DNA of 64,000 nt from Bacteroidales bacterium (GTDB lineage Bacteria > Bacteroidota > Bacteroidia > Bacteroidales > WCHB1-69): contig JAFPXF010000031.1 in NCBI GenBank assembly GCA_017394765.1, positions 1-64,000 on the forward strand, given 5' to 3'. The number at the start of each line of letters is the position of its first letter. The stretch's first letter is position 1. Shown in pieces: positions 7,923-17,016 of this stretch. The position numbers and the translations under genes were made by a program. Under the pieces are notes generated by a model, which searched no databases, was not told where the DNA came from, and was given only the letters and a program-made list of their open reading frames with translations.

Positions 7923-9425
7923 TCAACATCCTCTATTGATTTTCCGCACGAGCACATCGTCGCCAAGCAATGCCTCTGCCGTGATCACGGCAGTGAGGGG
8001 AACGCCGCAACAGCCATGCAGGTAAATGTTCTGCCCCGTCAAGAGAAGGTTGGCGGTCTTCGTGCGGACAGGCACATAGCCTGCATACGGATTCCTGCAA
8101 TCCTTCATCAAGCCATACAGCGAGCCTTCCGGTGCGCCATTGTAGTCGCGAATGGTCAGTGGCGAAGCATCGTACACATGTGCCACACACTCGCGGATGC
8201 CCGGATAACGATTCTCCAGCTTCTCCAAAATCCTTGCCGTATGTTCTCTTTTCCATTCCAGATAATCCTCCCCACGATGCCCGGTAACCGTATTTTCCCA
8301 GCGTACACATGCCGAATAGGGCATAAAGACAATCGCCTCCATCGCCTTGGCATATGGTCCCTGATGCTTCTCGCACGGCGTGAACGCGACCATAGTCTGC
8401 GGCCAATCCTTCTCTATATGCTTTCCAAAATTCCAGACACTGTCGTAACTATCCATGTAGTAGCATGGATAATTAATATAGGGGAACGTATCCGGCTTGA
8501 ATACCATATAAACACAATAGGCCGAATAGTTATTCGGAGACTCATTGACACGTGTCCGGAAAGCCTTAGTAAACAATTTATTATCAGAAATATTCAACAG
8601 CGATTGAGGATGTATGTCAGAAATATAAACGTCTCCACGGAAAACGCATCCGTCGGCGGTGGTCACCTGCCGCACCAAATTGTCCTCCACCGCGACATGT
8701 GTCACATGCGCACCAGTCACAATCGTGCCGCCATGACTTTCAATGGAAGTCTGCAAAGCCTCTGCCAACTGAGAAGCCGGCCCCTCGAACCGGGAATGCT
8801 CCTCTATGAAAAGATAGTTGATGAGCGCGAAAATATAGGCAGGCGTATAACCGGATTCCCCTCCGCACAAAGGACTCATATAGGCCAACAAATTTTGAAG
8901 TTTCGGATCACTTATATGGCTGTTTATAAACTCTTTGGAAGATCTAAAAAAAGCATCGCCATAGGATTTCCCCCAGTCAACGCCCTCTTTCAGGAAAAAG
9001 AAATCCACCTCTTCGGACATTCTATAAAGTTCATCGACATACGTCTGGATGGCATCCTTCTCTTCTGGAAACATTTGCTGGAAATAGGCCGTGAAATTTG
9101 CCCTGTGGGACGGGACACGATAGATCTTCCGATCTTCGTGGCAATAAATTTCATCGGTGCAGTCCACATCGTTGGCGCGGAAGGAAAGTTGGTCGAGGAT
9201 GCCGAGATAACGGCAGATTTTATAGAGCGCACTGTTGGGGTGCATACCGCCCAAAACGTGCATACCTGTGTCAAAAGAAACGCCTTGGCGGGAGAAGGAG
9301 CGCAATCCGCCTCCCACCCGACGCTCCTTTTCCAGCACGGTTACATGAAAGCCCTCTTTTGCCAGCAACGCGGCGGTGAAGAGCCCGCCAAAGCCCCCCC
9401 CTATAATCACAATTTCTTTGCTCAT
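7923..9425 (-). CDS. FAD-dependent oxidoreductase, phytoene desaturase/CrtI-like
   Basis: This flavoprotein of 500 residues has an N-terminal dinucleotide-binding motif GGGFGG (residues 8-13) followed by the second FAD segment VTVLEKERRVGGGLRSF. The C-terminal region LLLTGQNIYLHGCCGVPLTAVITAEALLG is typical of the CrtI/retinol saturase group. These enzymes add or remove double bonds in long hydrophobic chains. In a polyene cluster it could adjust chain unsaturation, which is inference. It overlaps the end of the RND-acyltransferase gene by four bases (ATGA), so the two are translationally coupled. The length is normal for the family. Confidence 0.82.
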   Translation of the reverse strand: MSKEIVIIGGGFGGLFTAALLAKEGFHVTVLEKERRVGGGLRSFSRQGVSFDTGMHVLGGMHPNSALYKICRYLGILDQLSFRANDVDCTDEIYCHEDRKIYRVPSHRANFTAYFQQMFPEEKDAIQTYVDELYRMSEEVDFFFLKEGVDWGKSYGDAFFRSSKEFINSHISDPKLQNLLAYMSPLCGGESGYTPAYIFALINYLFIEEHSRFEGPASQLAEALQTSIESHGGTIVTGAHVTHVAVEDNLVRQVTTADGCVFRGDVYISDIHPQSLLNISDNKLFTKAFRTRVNESPNNYSAYCVYMVFKPDTFPYINYPCYYMDSYDSVWNFGKHIEKDWPQTMVAFTPCEKHQGPYAKAMEAIVFMPYSACVRWENTVTGHRGEDYLEWKREHTARILEKLENRYPGIRECVAHVYDASPLTIRDYNGAPEGSLYGLMKDCRNPYAGYVPVRTKTANLLLTGQNIYLHGCCGVPLTAVITAEALLGDDVLVRKINRGC

Positions 9426-12400
9426 ATTTCTATCTTGTAATGATTCTGATATTTACGAAAATGTCGCCAATATTCAGGGACCTCTATCTCGCGACAAATT
9501 TCCGCATAATGTTCCAAATAATAGTGACGCATTTGCTTGGCGACAAGACGATCTTTCTCGATGTCAAGGTCCGTCCCCATTCCATCGTATGGACGGATGC
9601 GCCGGGTTATTTCCATATAGATGTCCCCTTCACGAATCAGGAATTCCTCCTTGGACAGCACATGTCCGGTGCCGTGCAGGAAGACCGGCACCACATCGGC
9701 ATCCAGTTCACGCGCCAGGGTGAAGGCACCCTTATGGAAGCGCAGGATATCGCACTGCGGGGAGCGCGTGCCCTCAGGAAAGACACAGATGGAATAACCG
9801 CGCAGGTACAAATCGCGCAACCGGGGAAGAATGTTCTCCATGCCGTCATGCACAGGATAATACTCAGCCTTGCGAATCACCAATCCATAGAACGGATTCC
9901 TCCAGACCCAATCGTTAGTCAAGAAAACAATCTTTGGTGTCAACGAAATCATACAAAGCAAGTCAAAGTGACTCTGATGGTTAGACACAACAACCGCTGG
10001 CTTTTCAAAAGTCTCCCCCGATATATTATTGATGGAAAAACGGATCCCAGGAAGATGTTGCACACAAAAAGAGGCTATACGCTGCAACATTTTGTGATAA
10101 CGCAGTTTCTTGCTCTCCGAATTCTTTCCGATCAAAAAATAGATTGCGGCGAACGGTATCAGGAACAAAAAGAGGAAGAAGAACGCAACAGCACACAACG
10201 ACATATAAAGCAGCCGTTTGAGTGTTATCGGGGTTTCGCGTTTCCGACCATTCTTCCGCGTCAGCCAATCGAAGACGACAGTCGGCAGGAAGGAGGACAT
10301 CAGAACGACGGCCAACATGCCAATGATGGTCACCATGGCCAGTGACTGCAACGCAGGATGTCTGGCCACGACCAAGCAACCGATGCCGGCAAACATGACC
10401 AAGGCCGATATGACCACGCTGTGCTTGTAGGAGGCCAGGCGCGGTTTGCCGGTCGTATATTCGTACAACAACCCTTCGGTAATGAAAATCGTGTAGTCAT
10501 CGCCCTGTCCGAAAATAAAGGTAGCCAAAATAACATTGACGATATTGAATTGGACACCTGTCAGATACATGATGCCCAAAATCCAGACCCAGCTGACAGC
10601 CAGCGGCAAGAAGGCCAACAAGGCGAGTTCTATCCTTTTGAAAGAGAGCAGGAGGAAGATGAAGACCACAACACTGCACACCAATCCGATATAGTTAAAC
10701 GAGCCGCGCAGCATATCCACCAGTTGATGCCCCACATCACTGCCGGAGAAGACAAAGAAGCCCTCATCCTTGTCGTCCAGCAAGGCATGCACTGCCTCGG
10801 GATCAGACGTCTTCACATAATTGACAATTTTCCATCCCTCATCCGAGGCATAGACATACTTGTTGGTGAAGGGTTCAACAACATCATCAAACTCCTCAAT
10901 ACTTGGAATTTCCACTGTTTCCGACACCTTGCTTACAAAAGGCAGGAAGGCTTGCTCCTGAAAGCCATGTTCATCTGCTTTTCGTTGGAACTCACGCAGG
11001 AATGCCTGCCGATACTCGTTCTGCCAGAAGTCATTCCAACGGGCGGCAGCACTTTGCAGCTGTTGCCGCGAGAGCAGCATCTCCCCCACTCCACTGATCG
11101 TCTCCACCGCCGCACAACCCTTGAGCTGCTCCATCAAGGCCGCATTGCGGTCCACCGCATCCTGCAGGGTGGCGCCTTCCGAGACAGCATACATCATGTC
11201 GGAAGACTGCACCTGGGAGAGAATCTCCAGATTCTGTCGCTGGGATGGGGTCATATAGTTGATGTGTGACAAGTCGCTGTCGAAGGATATCTTTTGGGAA
11301 CAATAGCCCAAGATGACCGTCACCACCAGACCGGCCATAAGAATCCATGGGCGAGCTTTGCTGCGTGATAATTGCAGTCCGGCCAGTTTTTCAAAGAGAA
11401 AGTGTTCGGAGGGTTGCGGGCGGTGGCGCATGAATTGCGGCAAGAAGATCAGCACAAAGAAAATTGTGCCTATCAGCATCAGCGAGGCGAAGAGGCCAAG
11501 GTCGCGCATTGCCTGGGCATCGAGCCACAGCAGGCAAAAGAAGGCAGCCACGGTCGTCAGGTTACCGATGAAAAGAGGCGACACCATTTCGCGCAGAGCC
11601 TCCCGCCGATTGCCGACCTCCTTGTAGGTATCTAAAAAATGTAACGGATAATTGGCCACGATTCCAATGATAACAGAACCGATGCCCAGCACGATCACGG
11701 AGATGCTGCCTCGGAGAATGGCGATTCCTGCCAGTGCGAACAAGGCTCCGAAGAGAATAGACGCGCCCACCCAAAGGATGTCCGATATGCGACGATAATG
11801 CAGCAGCAGGATTGTCAAAATCAAGACCAAGGCTATGGTAACCGCCAAAAGGGAGTCGCGCTTGATCTGCTTGGCGTTGGCGGCAGCAATCAAAGGCGCA
11901 CCCACAGCTGCCATCTCGACACCGGGAACCTGGGCCTGCACCTCGGCGATTTTCTTGTCCAAGAATTGGGACAGCAGCCCGTTGTCGCGACTCTCATTGG
12001 AGCCGTAAGGACTGTCGAAAGTGATGATGCCGTGCTGTCCGTCGGCCGTGAAGAGATAGCCATCTATCACCTGAAAGGACTCGTTCAGTTTCAACGAGTT
12101 CAGACGCTGCAAGGCCGGAGAGAAGAGCTGCAGCGGGTCGTTGCACATACTATAACGGAACATGCCCGATGTAGGGAACATCAACATTCTCCCGATGGCT
12201 TCCAACCGGTCGTCAATGAGACCGGGAGTCTGCAGCAGGGAATCTATACGCTGATAATCAGCATCCTCCAACAGAAAAGGCAGATGGTTGTACACTGCAT
12301 TCATCAGATCCAGGAACTGCATCTCATCCACCGTTGTCGTCAGGTTCTCCACCATTTCACAATCGGCGAGGCTGTCGCCTAAACGCTGCATCGCATCTTC

Positions 12401-12661
12401 CACCTCATCCAAAGCATGGAGGGTGTCCTTCCCCGAAGCGGAGACAACGATGACAATCCTGTTTTGGGCGGCAAACTGTTGATAGACTTCTTGATACTTC
12501 CTGCTTTTCTCATCCCGAGGGAGGAACTTGGCGATATCTTCTTCGTAGCTGATTTTAGATGCCAAAAAGGCAAAAAGCACCGTGAGAGCAAGTACAATCG
12601 CAATGCCCAATCCACGATGTTTTTCCAGAAAATCGTATATTCTTAAGAAGAACTTCGTCAT
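9422..12661 (-). CDS. RND/MMPL exporter fused to a PlsC-type acyltransferase
   Basis: This is a 1079-residue fusion. Residues 1 to about 780 form an MMPL-type RND protein, with a first helix at about 15-35, a large periplasmic domain, a membrane block, a second periplasmic domain and a second block with GQGDDYTIFITEG. After two more hydrophobic stretches comes a lyso-lipid acyltransferase domain with the catalytic NHQSHFD at 894-900 (His895, Asp900) and the acceptor motif FPEGTR at 961-966. It probably moves a lipid-linked polyene across the inner membrane and acylates it. A -7 element at 12730-12737 suggests its own promoter. Both domains look complete. Confidence 0.85.
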   Translation of the reverse strand: MTKFFLRIYDFLEKHRGLGIAIVLALTVLFAFLASKISYEEDIAKFLPRDEKSRKYQEVYQQFAAQNRIVIVVSASGKDTLHALDEVEDAMQRLGDSLADCEMVENLTTTVDEMQFLDLMNAVYNHLPFLLEDADYQRIDSLLQTPGLIDDRLEAIGRMLMFPTSGMFRYSMCNDPLQLFSPALQRLNSLKLNESFQVIDGYLFTADGQHGIITFDSPYGSNESRDNGLLSQFLDKKIAEVQAQVPGVEMAAVGAPLIAAANAKQIKRDSLLAVTIALVLILTILLLHYRRISDILWVGASILFGALFALAGIAILRGSISVIVLGIGSVIIGIVANYPLHFLDTYKEVGNRREALREMVSPLFIGNLTTVAAFFCLLWLDAQAMRDLGLFASLMLIGTIFFVLIFLPQFMRHRPQPSEHFLFEKLAGLQLSRSKARPWILMAGLVVTVILGYCSQKISFDSDLSHINYMTPSQRQNLEILSQVQSSDMMYAVSEGATLQDAVDRNAALMEQLKGCAAVETISGVGEMLLSRQQLQSAAARWNDFWQNEYRQAFLREFQRKADEHGFQEQAFLPFVSKVSETVEIPSIEEFDDVVEPFTNKYVYASDEGWKIVNYVKTSDPEAVHALLDDKDEGFFVFSGSDVGHQLVDMLRGSFNYIGLVCSVVVFIFLLLSFKRIELALLAFLPLAVSWVWILGIMYLTGVQFNIVNVILATFIFGQGDDYTIFITEGLLYEYTTGKPRLASYKHSVVISALVMFAGIGCLVVARHPALQSLAMVTIIGMLAVVLMSSFLPTVVFDWLTRKNGRKRETPITLKRLLYMSLCAVAFFFLFLFLIPFAAIYFLIGKNSESKKLRYHKMLQRIASFCVQHLPGIRFSINNISGETFEKPAVVVSNHQSHFDLLCMISLTPKIVFLTNDWVWRNPFYGLVIRKAEYYPVHDGMENILPRLRDLYLRGYSICVFPEGTRSPQCDILRFHKGAFTLARELDADVVPVFLHGTGHVLSKEEFLIREGDIYMEITRRIRPYDGMGTDLDIEKDRLVAKQMRHYYLEHYAEICREIEVPEYWRHFRKYQNHYKIEI

Positions 12662-12729
12662 GAAAGAATCAACTGTTTACAGGCTTTCCTGCTGATAATC
12701 CAATATTTATCCATTTTACAAAAAACTTG

Positions 12730-12737
12730 CAAAAATA
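12730..12737 (-). promoter_or_regulatory. Probable internal -7 element of the polyene cluster
   Basis: The minus strand reads TATTTTTG, 69 bases before the RND-acyltransferase start. It lies in the only sizeable gap (84 bases) of the cluster, so the last four genes may have a second promoter. Confidence 0.45.
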
Positions 12738-12745
12738 AGAATTTT

Positions 12746-13513
12746 CTAATTCTGAATTGATTTCAGAAAGCGAACAATCTTCACAGGCAGGTAATAGAAC
12801 AAAGCGGCAATGCATAGTATGCTGTTCAACACGCTGATTCTAAAGAAGTCGTGGAACGGGCGGAAATGGCTCACGCGCTCGCCCTCAGGCGGGTAATAGA
12901 CACGCACAGGCACCGACACCACGGGAGTCCCGCGCCACGCAGAGAAGACCAACAGTTCCAACTCAGCCTCGTAGCGCGGCGTGATGGGCCAATGAAGGTT
13001 GATGCGGTCCAGCGGATAGAGCCGGAAACCACTCTGCGTGTCCTCCAAACGGATACCCGTCTGCAAATGAAACCAGAAATTGGAGAATTTGTTGGCAAAC
13101 GTGTTCTGCGCGGGCATGTTGTCGGCCGTCAAGTTGCGTGCCCCGACAATCAGCGACCCGCGATGTGCCTGAAAACATTCCATGATAACAGGAATATCCT
13201 CGGGAAAATGCTGTCCGTCGGAATCGATAGTAATGGCGTGATGGTAGCCCATCTCCACCGCACGGCGAAAGCCCTGCATCAGCGCATAGCCCTTGCCACG
13301 ATTCGGCGTGTATTCAACCATGTCAGGAAGTTCCGGAAAAGCGGCGACAATAGCCGCTTTGGTCTCTGGCGTGCTGCCGTCGTTCACCACGATGATGTTC
13401 GATGTGTAGATGCGGATACGCTGCAACACATCCGTGACCGTCCGCTCGTTGTTGTAGGTCGGCACCACAACACATACGCGCTCTTCATCAAAAAACTCCT
13501 GCCAATTCGTCAT
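12746..13513 (-). CDS. Glycosyltransferase family 2 (dolichyl-phosphate-mannose-synthase-like)
   Basis: This GT-A fold glycosyltransferase has 255 residues. The N-terminal CVVVPTYNNERTV and VVNDGSTPET motifs are present, and the metal-binding DSD is at residues 97-99 within AITIDSDGQHF. The C-terminal third carries one or two hydrophobic stretches (around ISVLNSILCIAALFYYLPV), so it is probably membrane-bound and uses a lipid acceptor. It overlaps the following hotdog gene by four bases. Similar enzymes occur in aryl polyene and flexirubin clusters, where the lipid anchor may be glycosylated. The sugar and the acceptor are unknown. Confidence 0.85.
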   Translation of the reverse strand: MTNWQEFFDEERVCVVVPTYNNERTVTDVLQRIRIYTSNIIVVNDGSTPETKAAIVAAFPELPDMVEYTPNRGKGYALMQGFRRAVEMGYHHAITIDSDGQHFPEDIPVIMECFQAHRGSLIVGARNLTADNMPAQNTFANKFSNFWFHLQTGIRLEDTQSGFRLYPLDRINLHWPITPRYEAELELLVFSAWRGTPVVSVPVRVYYPPEGERVSHFRPFHDFFRISVLNSILCIAALFYYLPVKIVRFLKSIQN

Positions 13514-13881
13514 CGCACAATGTCAAAAGTCATTGAAAATTTTGTGAAAACACGCGCATTCACTTCAACCTTCCCCCGGACAGAAAGGATTTCTTCCGAT
13601 TGTTCAATCTTGTCGAAAACGAAAGTGGCTTCAGAACCGTCGCCAGGGCGGATGATATCCACAAATTTCACATTCTTGACGGCACGGAGGACAAGCCGCT
13701 GTTCGGTCAGTTTTTGCGCTAATTCAGCGACCAAGCCCACGATGCAAACCCCGGGCGTGATGGGATTGCCTGGAAAATGCGCTTTGTAAATTAGACTTTC
13801 AGGCCGCCAACGCACCACAACAGCATCCGGCCGACAGCCAACAATTTCGTATAAATCGTTTTCCAACTTCATGGCTATCAA
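13510..13881 (-). CDS. Hotdog-fold 3-hydroxyacyl-ACP dehydratase (ApeI/FabZ-like)
   Basis: This is a likely chain-dehydrating enzyme of the cluster, 123 residues long. The FabA/FabZ catalytic segment is recognisable in HFPGNPITPGVCIVGLVAEL: the histidine of HFPG is kept, while the usual acidic partner appears as the Glu of VAEL. This contrasts with the second hotdog protein at 18717-19166, which lacks the histidine. The ATG at 13881 overlaps the upstream LolA-like gene by four bases; a second ATG nine bases further in is possible. Its product would be the trans-enoyl chain that becomes part of the polyene. Confidence 0.75.
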   Translation of the reverse strand: MIAMKLENDLYEIVGCRPDAVVVRWRPESLIYKAHFPGNPITPGVCIVGLVAELAQKLTEQRLVLRAVKNVKFVDIIRPGDGSEATFVFDKIEQSEEILSVRGKVEVNARVFTKFSMTFDIVR

Positions 13882-14546
13882 AGGGAAAAGACCGACTCGT
13901 CTATTTTTTCGTTAAGTTTCATATTGGTAAAAACGATGGTCGTCACATCGTCGCTCGCCTCATGCAGCTCCACTTTGTTGACATATTTCCTGTCCGCGCT
14001 GATGTAAAGGCGCATATAGGTGAACATTTTCTTCATTTTATCCTTCTTTGGGGTCAATTTTGCCACCCAGATATCGCCTTGAGTGTACATTTCGACCATA
14101 AACTCGCCGTTTTCCGACAAGGCGGCTCCCGTCACGCCACCCATCACCAACCGGGCAATGCCTTTGAACAGCTGGCCTCCCTGTCCATCCATCGCCTTGC
14201 TTCCGTCCTTGGTCTGCAAGAAGACCTCCTGGCTCTTGCCATTGTCAACCACCACCATGGCGTACTTGTCCGGAGTCGTGTAGGCCCACTTGAGCTTTTT
14301 CCCCGAATAGTACATTTTCCCTTTTGAGACGGCATCGTTCTTCAGCATGGCGGACTTCCGCGTCTGCGTGAAATCGCACTGCATGGTTTTCACGGAGGAG
14401 GCAGCCTTGTTCACCGTCTCAAGCATCGTCTTGGCTTGCTCGGCAGATGCTTTCTTCATCTGCTGAGCACTGCCAAACGTGACCATCAGCAGCGCAACAG
14501 TGCATAAAAAAAACTTTTGCATATTGCCTATATTCTTCATTTTCAT
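13878..14546 (-). CDS. LolA-like outer-membrane lipoprotein carrier
   Basis: This secreted protein of 222 residues has a signal peptide ending near FGSAQQ. The LolA signature is visible: SSVKTMQCDFTQTRKSAML, GKMYYSGKKLKWAYTTPDKYAMVVVDNG and the late hydrophobic strands. LolA proteins carry lipoproteins through the periplasm in a hydrophobic cavity. Inside a polyene cluster a dedicated copy probably carries the lipid-like pigment from the RND exporter to the outer membrane, as proposed for similar clusters. It directly abuts the small permease gene upstream (no gap) and overlaps the hotdog gene downstream. A later start at MQKFF is also possible. Confidence 0.8.
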   Translation of the reverse strand: MKMKNIGNMQKFFLCTVALLMVTFGSAQQMKKASAEQAKTMLETVNKAASSVKTMQCDFTQTRKSAMLKNDAVSKGKMYYSGKKLKWAYTTPDKYAMVVVDNGKSQEVFLQTKDGSKAMDGQGGQLFKGIARLVMGGVTGAALSENGEFMVEMYTQGDIWVAKLTPKKDKMKKMFTYMRLYISADRKYVNKVELHEASDDVTTIVFTNMKLNEKIDESVFSL

Positions 14547-14897
14547 CTATTTAGCAATAAAATAACAGCCCGCCATAATGAGCAAGACACCTATCCAACG
14601 AATGGTCGGAACGCTCTCATGGAATATCATGATGGCGGCAAACATGCCGAACACATAACTGAGCGAGGAGAGCGGATACGCGATGGAAAACGGGAAATGC
14701 TTGATGATGTAAAACCATAAGATTGTGGCGATGCCATAGCAGACACCACATCCCAGCCACCACCAATTGGTCAGTTGCGAGACGAAGAACGCCCATTTCC
14801 ATGCGAAAGTTCCCATTTTTTCAAGTGCAATTTTCAGAAACACCTGTCCTGAACAGAGAAAGACAGACTGTATAACAGCCAAGATGATTAGTCTCAT
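14547..14897 (-). CDS. Small DMT/EamA-type membrane protein
   Basis: This short membrane protein of 116 residues has four hydrophobic helices and resembles one half of an EamA transporter or an SMR protein. Examples are the N-terminal helix from LIILAVIQSVFLCSGQVFLKIAL and the last helix ending in MAGCYFIAK. Such halves usually work as dimers. It overlaps the following ketosynthase-like gene by four bases and directly abuts the LolA-like gene, so it is a true cluster member. It could move a small lipid or precursor across the inner membrane. ArnE/ArnF-like undecaprenyl-linked sugar flipping is one option, but the substrate is not visible. Confidence 0.7.
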   Translation of the reverse strand: MRLIILAVIQSVFLCSGQVFLKIALEKMGTFAWKWAFFVSQLTNWWWLGCGVCYGIATILWFYIIKHFPFSIAYPLSSLSYVFGMFAAIMIFHESVPTIRWIGVLLIMAGCYFIAK

Positions 14898-15514
14898 AGC
14901 AATTTTTTTAGGATGACGGCACGATCTTCGGCACCTTTTTGGTGGATAATATGCACGCCAACAAGTTCATAAAGCGGGTGTTCACCGGGGTCAACGCTAA
15001 GCATCCATGCCTCGGACTTGTCCTCGGGCATGATTTTACAGAACGAGAGACGGTTGTTTTGTTGATAGGAGGTAATCTCATCGTTTTCGCAGACCAGGGC
15101 CGTTCGTATGCGCCCCATCCGCATCTGCATGAAAGCATCATGCAGGGCGCAGGCGAAGGAGATCCCTCGATGCGAATAGGTGGTGTTGTAGCCGTGGTTC
15201 TGCGTATAGATGGCGATCAGCGAGGCCACAGTGTTGTGCGTGGATTGCATGAAACAGGTCGGCATACTCACCGACTCACCCTCTCTCAACATGCCGTCAA
15301 GTATCTGGATAGAATTCTCCATACAGCCCAAAGCTGTTCCGTTGAGAATGGCATCCGGTTGCGATATACCACTGATTTCCATAGCTTTAAGCGCCGTAAC
15401 AAGGGCCCGTTTCTGCAATTTTCCAAAGCGACGCGCCTTCATGGGCGGAAGGTATCGTCCGTATTCCTCAAGCGGAACATTCTTCACGATAGCCGTAACA
15501 AACACTCTATTCAT
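14894..15514 (-). CDS. Half-length ketosynthase-like protein without nucleophile
   Basis: This 206-residue protein matches only the N-terminal half of a beta-ketoacyl-ACP synthase. The start MNRVFVTAIV lines up with the first strand of complete ketosynthases, which is why I prefer the ATG at 15514 over 15550. The segment SMPTCFMQSTHNTVASLIA corresponds to the region before the active site. The cysteine position is replaced by TYSHRGISFAC, so the normal VSTACSS motif is missing, and there is no C-terminal half with the two histidines. It overlaps the intact ketosynthase gene upstream by eight bases and probably pairs with it, in the way a chain-length factor does. Confidence 0.72.
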   Translation of the reverse strand: MNRVFVTAIVKNVPLEEYGRYLPPMKARRFGKLQKRALVTALKAMEISGISQPDAILNGTALGCMENSIQILDGMLREGESVSMPTCFMQSTHNTVASLIAIYTQNHGYNTTYSHRGISFACALHDAFMQMRMGRIRTALVCENDEITSYQQNNRLSFCKIMPEDKSEAWMLSVDPGEHPLYELVGVHIIHQKGAEDRAVILKKLL

Positions 15515-16688
15515 AGCGCGACAATATGATGGATGAATCATTGCCTCCAAAACCGAAGGAGTTACACATCACATGATGCAGTTCGGCTCGCGGACATTGA
15601 AATCCAGAGACCGGTATGATACAGGAGGCATCCGGATTTTGGAATTCCCGTTGGAACGGCAGGAATCCATTTTGCAACGCTAAGAGACAGAAAACCGTTT
15701 CAATGGAACCCGACGCACTGGTGGTGTGTCCGGTGTAGGATTTCGTGGAAGAGACCGGCGGCAGTTTTTCACCAAAAACACGCTTCAGAGCAGCACTTTC
15801 GGTCATGTCATTGTTGGGAGTGGCTGTGCCATGTGCATTTACATAGTCAATGCGGGAACAATCCATGCCGGCATCTTCAAGTGCTTTTATCATAGAACGA
15901 TATCCGCCTTCTCCATTCTCCGAGGAGGCTGTTTGGTGATAGGCGTCACAGGCATTCCCGACACCACTCAGCACGCCGAGAATGTCCGCATGGCGTGCCA
16001 AAGCCGTCTCCTCGCGCTCCAGCACAAGGTAGGCAGCCCCTTCGCCCAAGTTCAGACCCGCACGGGTCTTGTCAAAGGGCCGACAACACTCCCGGTCCAG
16101 AATCAACAGCGACTTAAAGCCATTGAGATGGAAAAGGGAGAGCGCTTCGGAACCACCCGCCACCACGATGTCACGTTCCCCGCTTTCAATCAACCATTTG
16201 GCCGTAATCAAGGCGTTCATGGCAGAAGAACAAGCCGTGGAAACCGTGGAAGTATAGTCAAAACAGCCGAAATAGTCGGCGATGCCATTGGTGTTGGCAC
16301 CACAGTCGTGCACATCTCTCATATCGGACGGCAAAGGCTCCGGAAAATAACGCTCTGTGACATCCATGCCTCCGACTGTCGTGCCAGAAACAAAAGCCAA
16401 ATCCTTGCGGTCGAGCAGTCGTGCCTGTGTCAGAGCCTCGCGCAGGGCCACCATCCCAAAAAGAGAAGTTCTTGAATAGCGCTGATTATCATGAATCTGC
16501 AACATATCAAGCAATTCTTCATGGCTCAGATCAACCTCTCCAACGGGAAATTCAAGATGCTCGGTAGGCAAATAACGCACCCTCCCGATGCCGGAAATGC
16601 CCTGCATCAGGGCCTTGACCTGCGCTGCCTGTCCCACACCCAACGCGGAGACCACACCAACGCCTGTTATGACAATCCTCGGACGCAT
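15507..16688 (-). CDS. Beta-ketoacyl-ACP synthase of the polyene cluster
   Basis: This is a complete ketosynthase of 393 residues. The nucleophile is Cys153 in VSTACSS, and the two catalytic histidines are His286 in NAHGTATPNND and His321 in SYTGHTTSASG. It would extend the ACP-bound chain with malonyl units. It starts at the stop codon of the upstream ACP gene (one shared base, 16688) and is followed by the half-length ketosynthase-like gene. The likeness is to the FabF group used in aryl polyene clusters. It is not FabB/FabF of primary metabolism, since fabF lies at 52838-54091 with acpP. Confidence 0.9.
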   Translation of the reverse strand: MRPRIVITGVGVVSALGVGQAAQVKALMQGISGIGRVRYLPTEHLEFPVGEVDLSHEELLDMLQIHDNQRYSRTSLFGMVALREALTQARLLDRKDLAFVSGTTVGGMDVTERYFPEPLPSDMRDVHDCGANTNGIADYFGCFDYTSTVSTACSSAMNALITAKWLIESGERDIVVAGGSEALSLFHLNGFKSLLILDRECCRPFDKTRAGLNLGEGAAYLVLEREETALARHADILGVLSGVGNACDAYHQTASSENGEGGYRSMIKALEDAGMDCSRIDYVNAHGTATPNNDMTESAALKRVFGEKLPPVSSTKSYTGHTTSASGSIETVFCLLALQNGFLPFQREFQNPDASCIIPVSGFQCPRAELHHVMCNSFGFGGNDSSIILSRYE

Positions 16689-16945
16689 TATTTCGTTCGG
16701 TTGGCTGCTACATAATCGGCCATTGTGCGCACAGAGACGAAAATCTCCTTGCCCGCCTTCGGGTCGGTGATCTTGATGCCATAGTTGCGCTCCAACAAGA
16801 CAATCAACTCCAGAACGTCAATGGAGTCAAGACCCAAGCCCTCTTCTCCAAACAGCGGAGCTTCATCGGCGATATCCGCCGGCGTCATCTCTTCGAGGTT
16901 CAGTGCCTCAATCATTTTGGTTTTCAATTCTTCTGTAAGTTCCAT
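16688..16945 (-). CDS. Acyl carrier protein (cluster ACP 2)
   Basis: This is an 85-residue acyl carrier protein. The phosphopantetheine attachment site is Ser41 in GLGLDSIDVLEL, and the remaining sequence is the usual acidic four-helix protein. It sits between the ketosynthase-like gene (33-base gap) and the second ketosynthase (overlap of one base). It probably holds the growing chain or the aryl starter. The cluster has a second ACP at 20046-20288, and aryl polyene clusters typically have two. Confidence 0.88.
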   Translation of the reverse strand: MELTEELKTKMIEALNLEEMTPADIADEAPLFGEEGLGLDSIDVLELIVLLERNYGIKITDPKAGKEIFVSVRTMADYVAANRTK

Positions 16946-16959
16946 ATTGCTTTTTTTTT

Positions 16960-17016
16960 AGTGATCAGTGAACAGTGATTAGTGATCAGTAGTTGGTGAT
17001 TGGTGGTTGGTGGTTA
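16960..17016. repeat. Low-complexity GATCA/GTTGGTG tract at a gene end
   Basis: The tract is made of overlapping short words (GTGATCAGTGAACAGTGATT, then TTGGTGATTGGTGGTTGG). It covers the spacer and the last codons of the ketosynthase-like gene. Similar text is at 871-905, and a 14-base word TTGGTGGTTGGTGG is shared with 60319-60333. Confidence 0.4.

Noticed and set aside
8016..9440. 474-codon open frame opposite to the FAD oxidoreductase
   Set aside because: Shadow frame without domain features; the opposite frame has the FAD motif and fits the operon.
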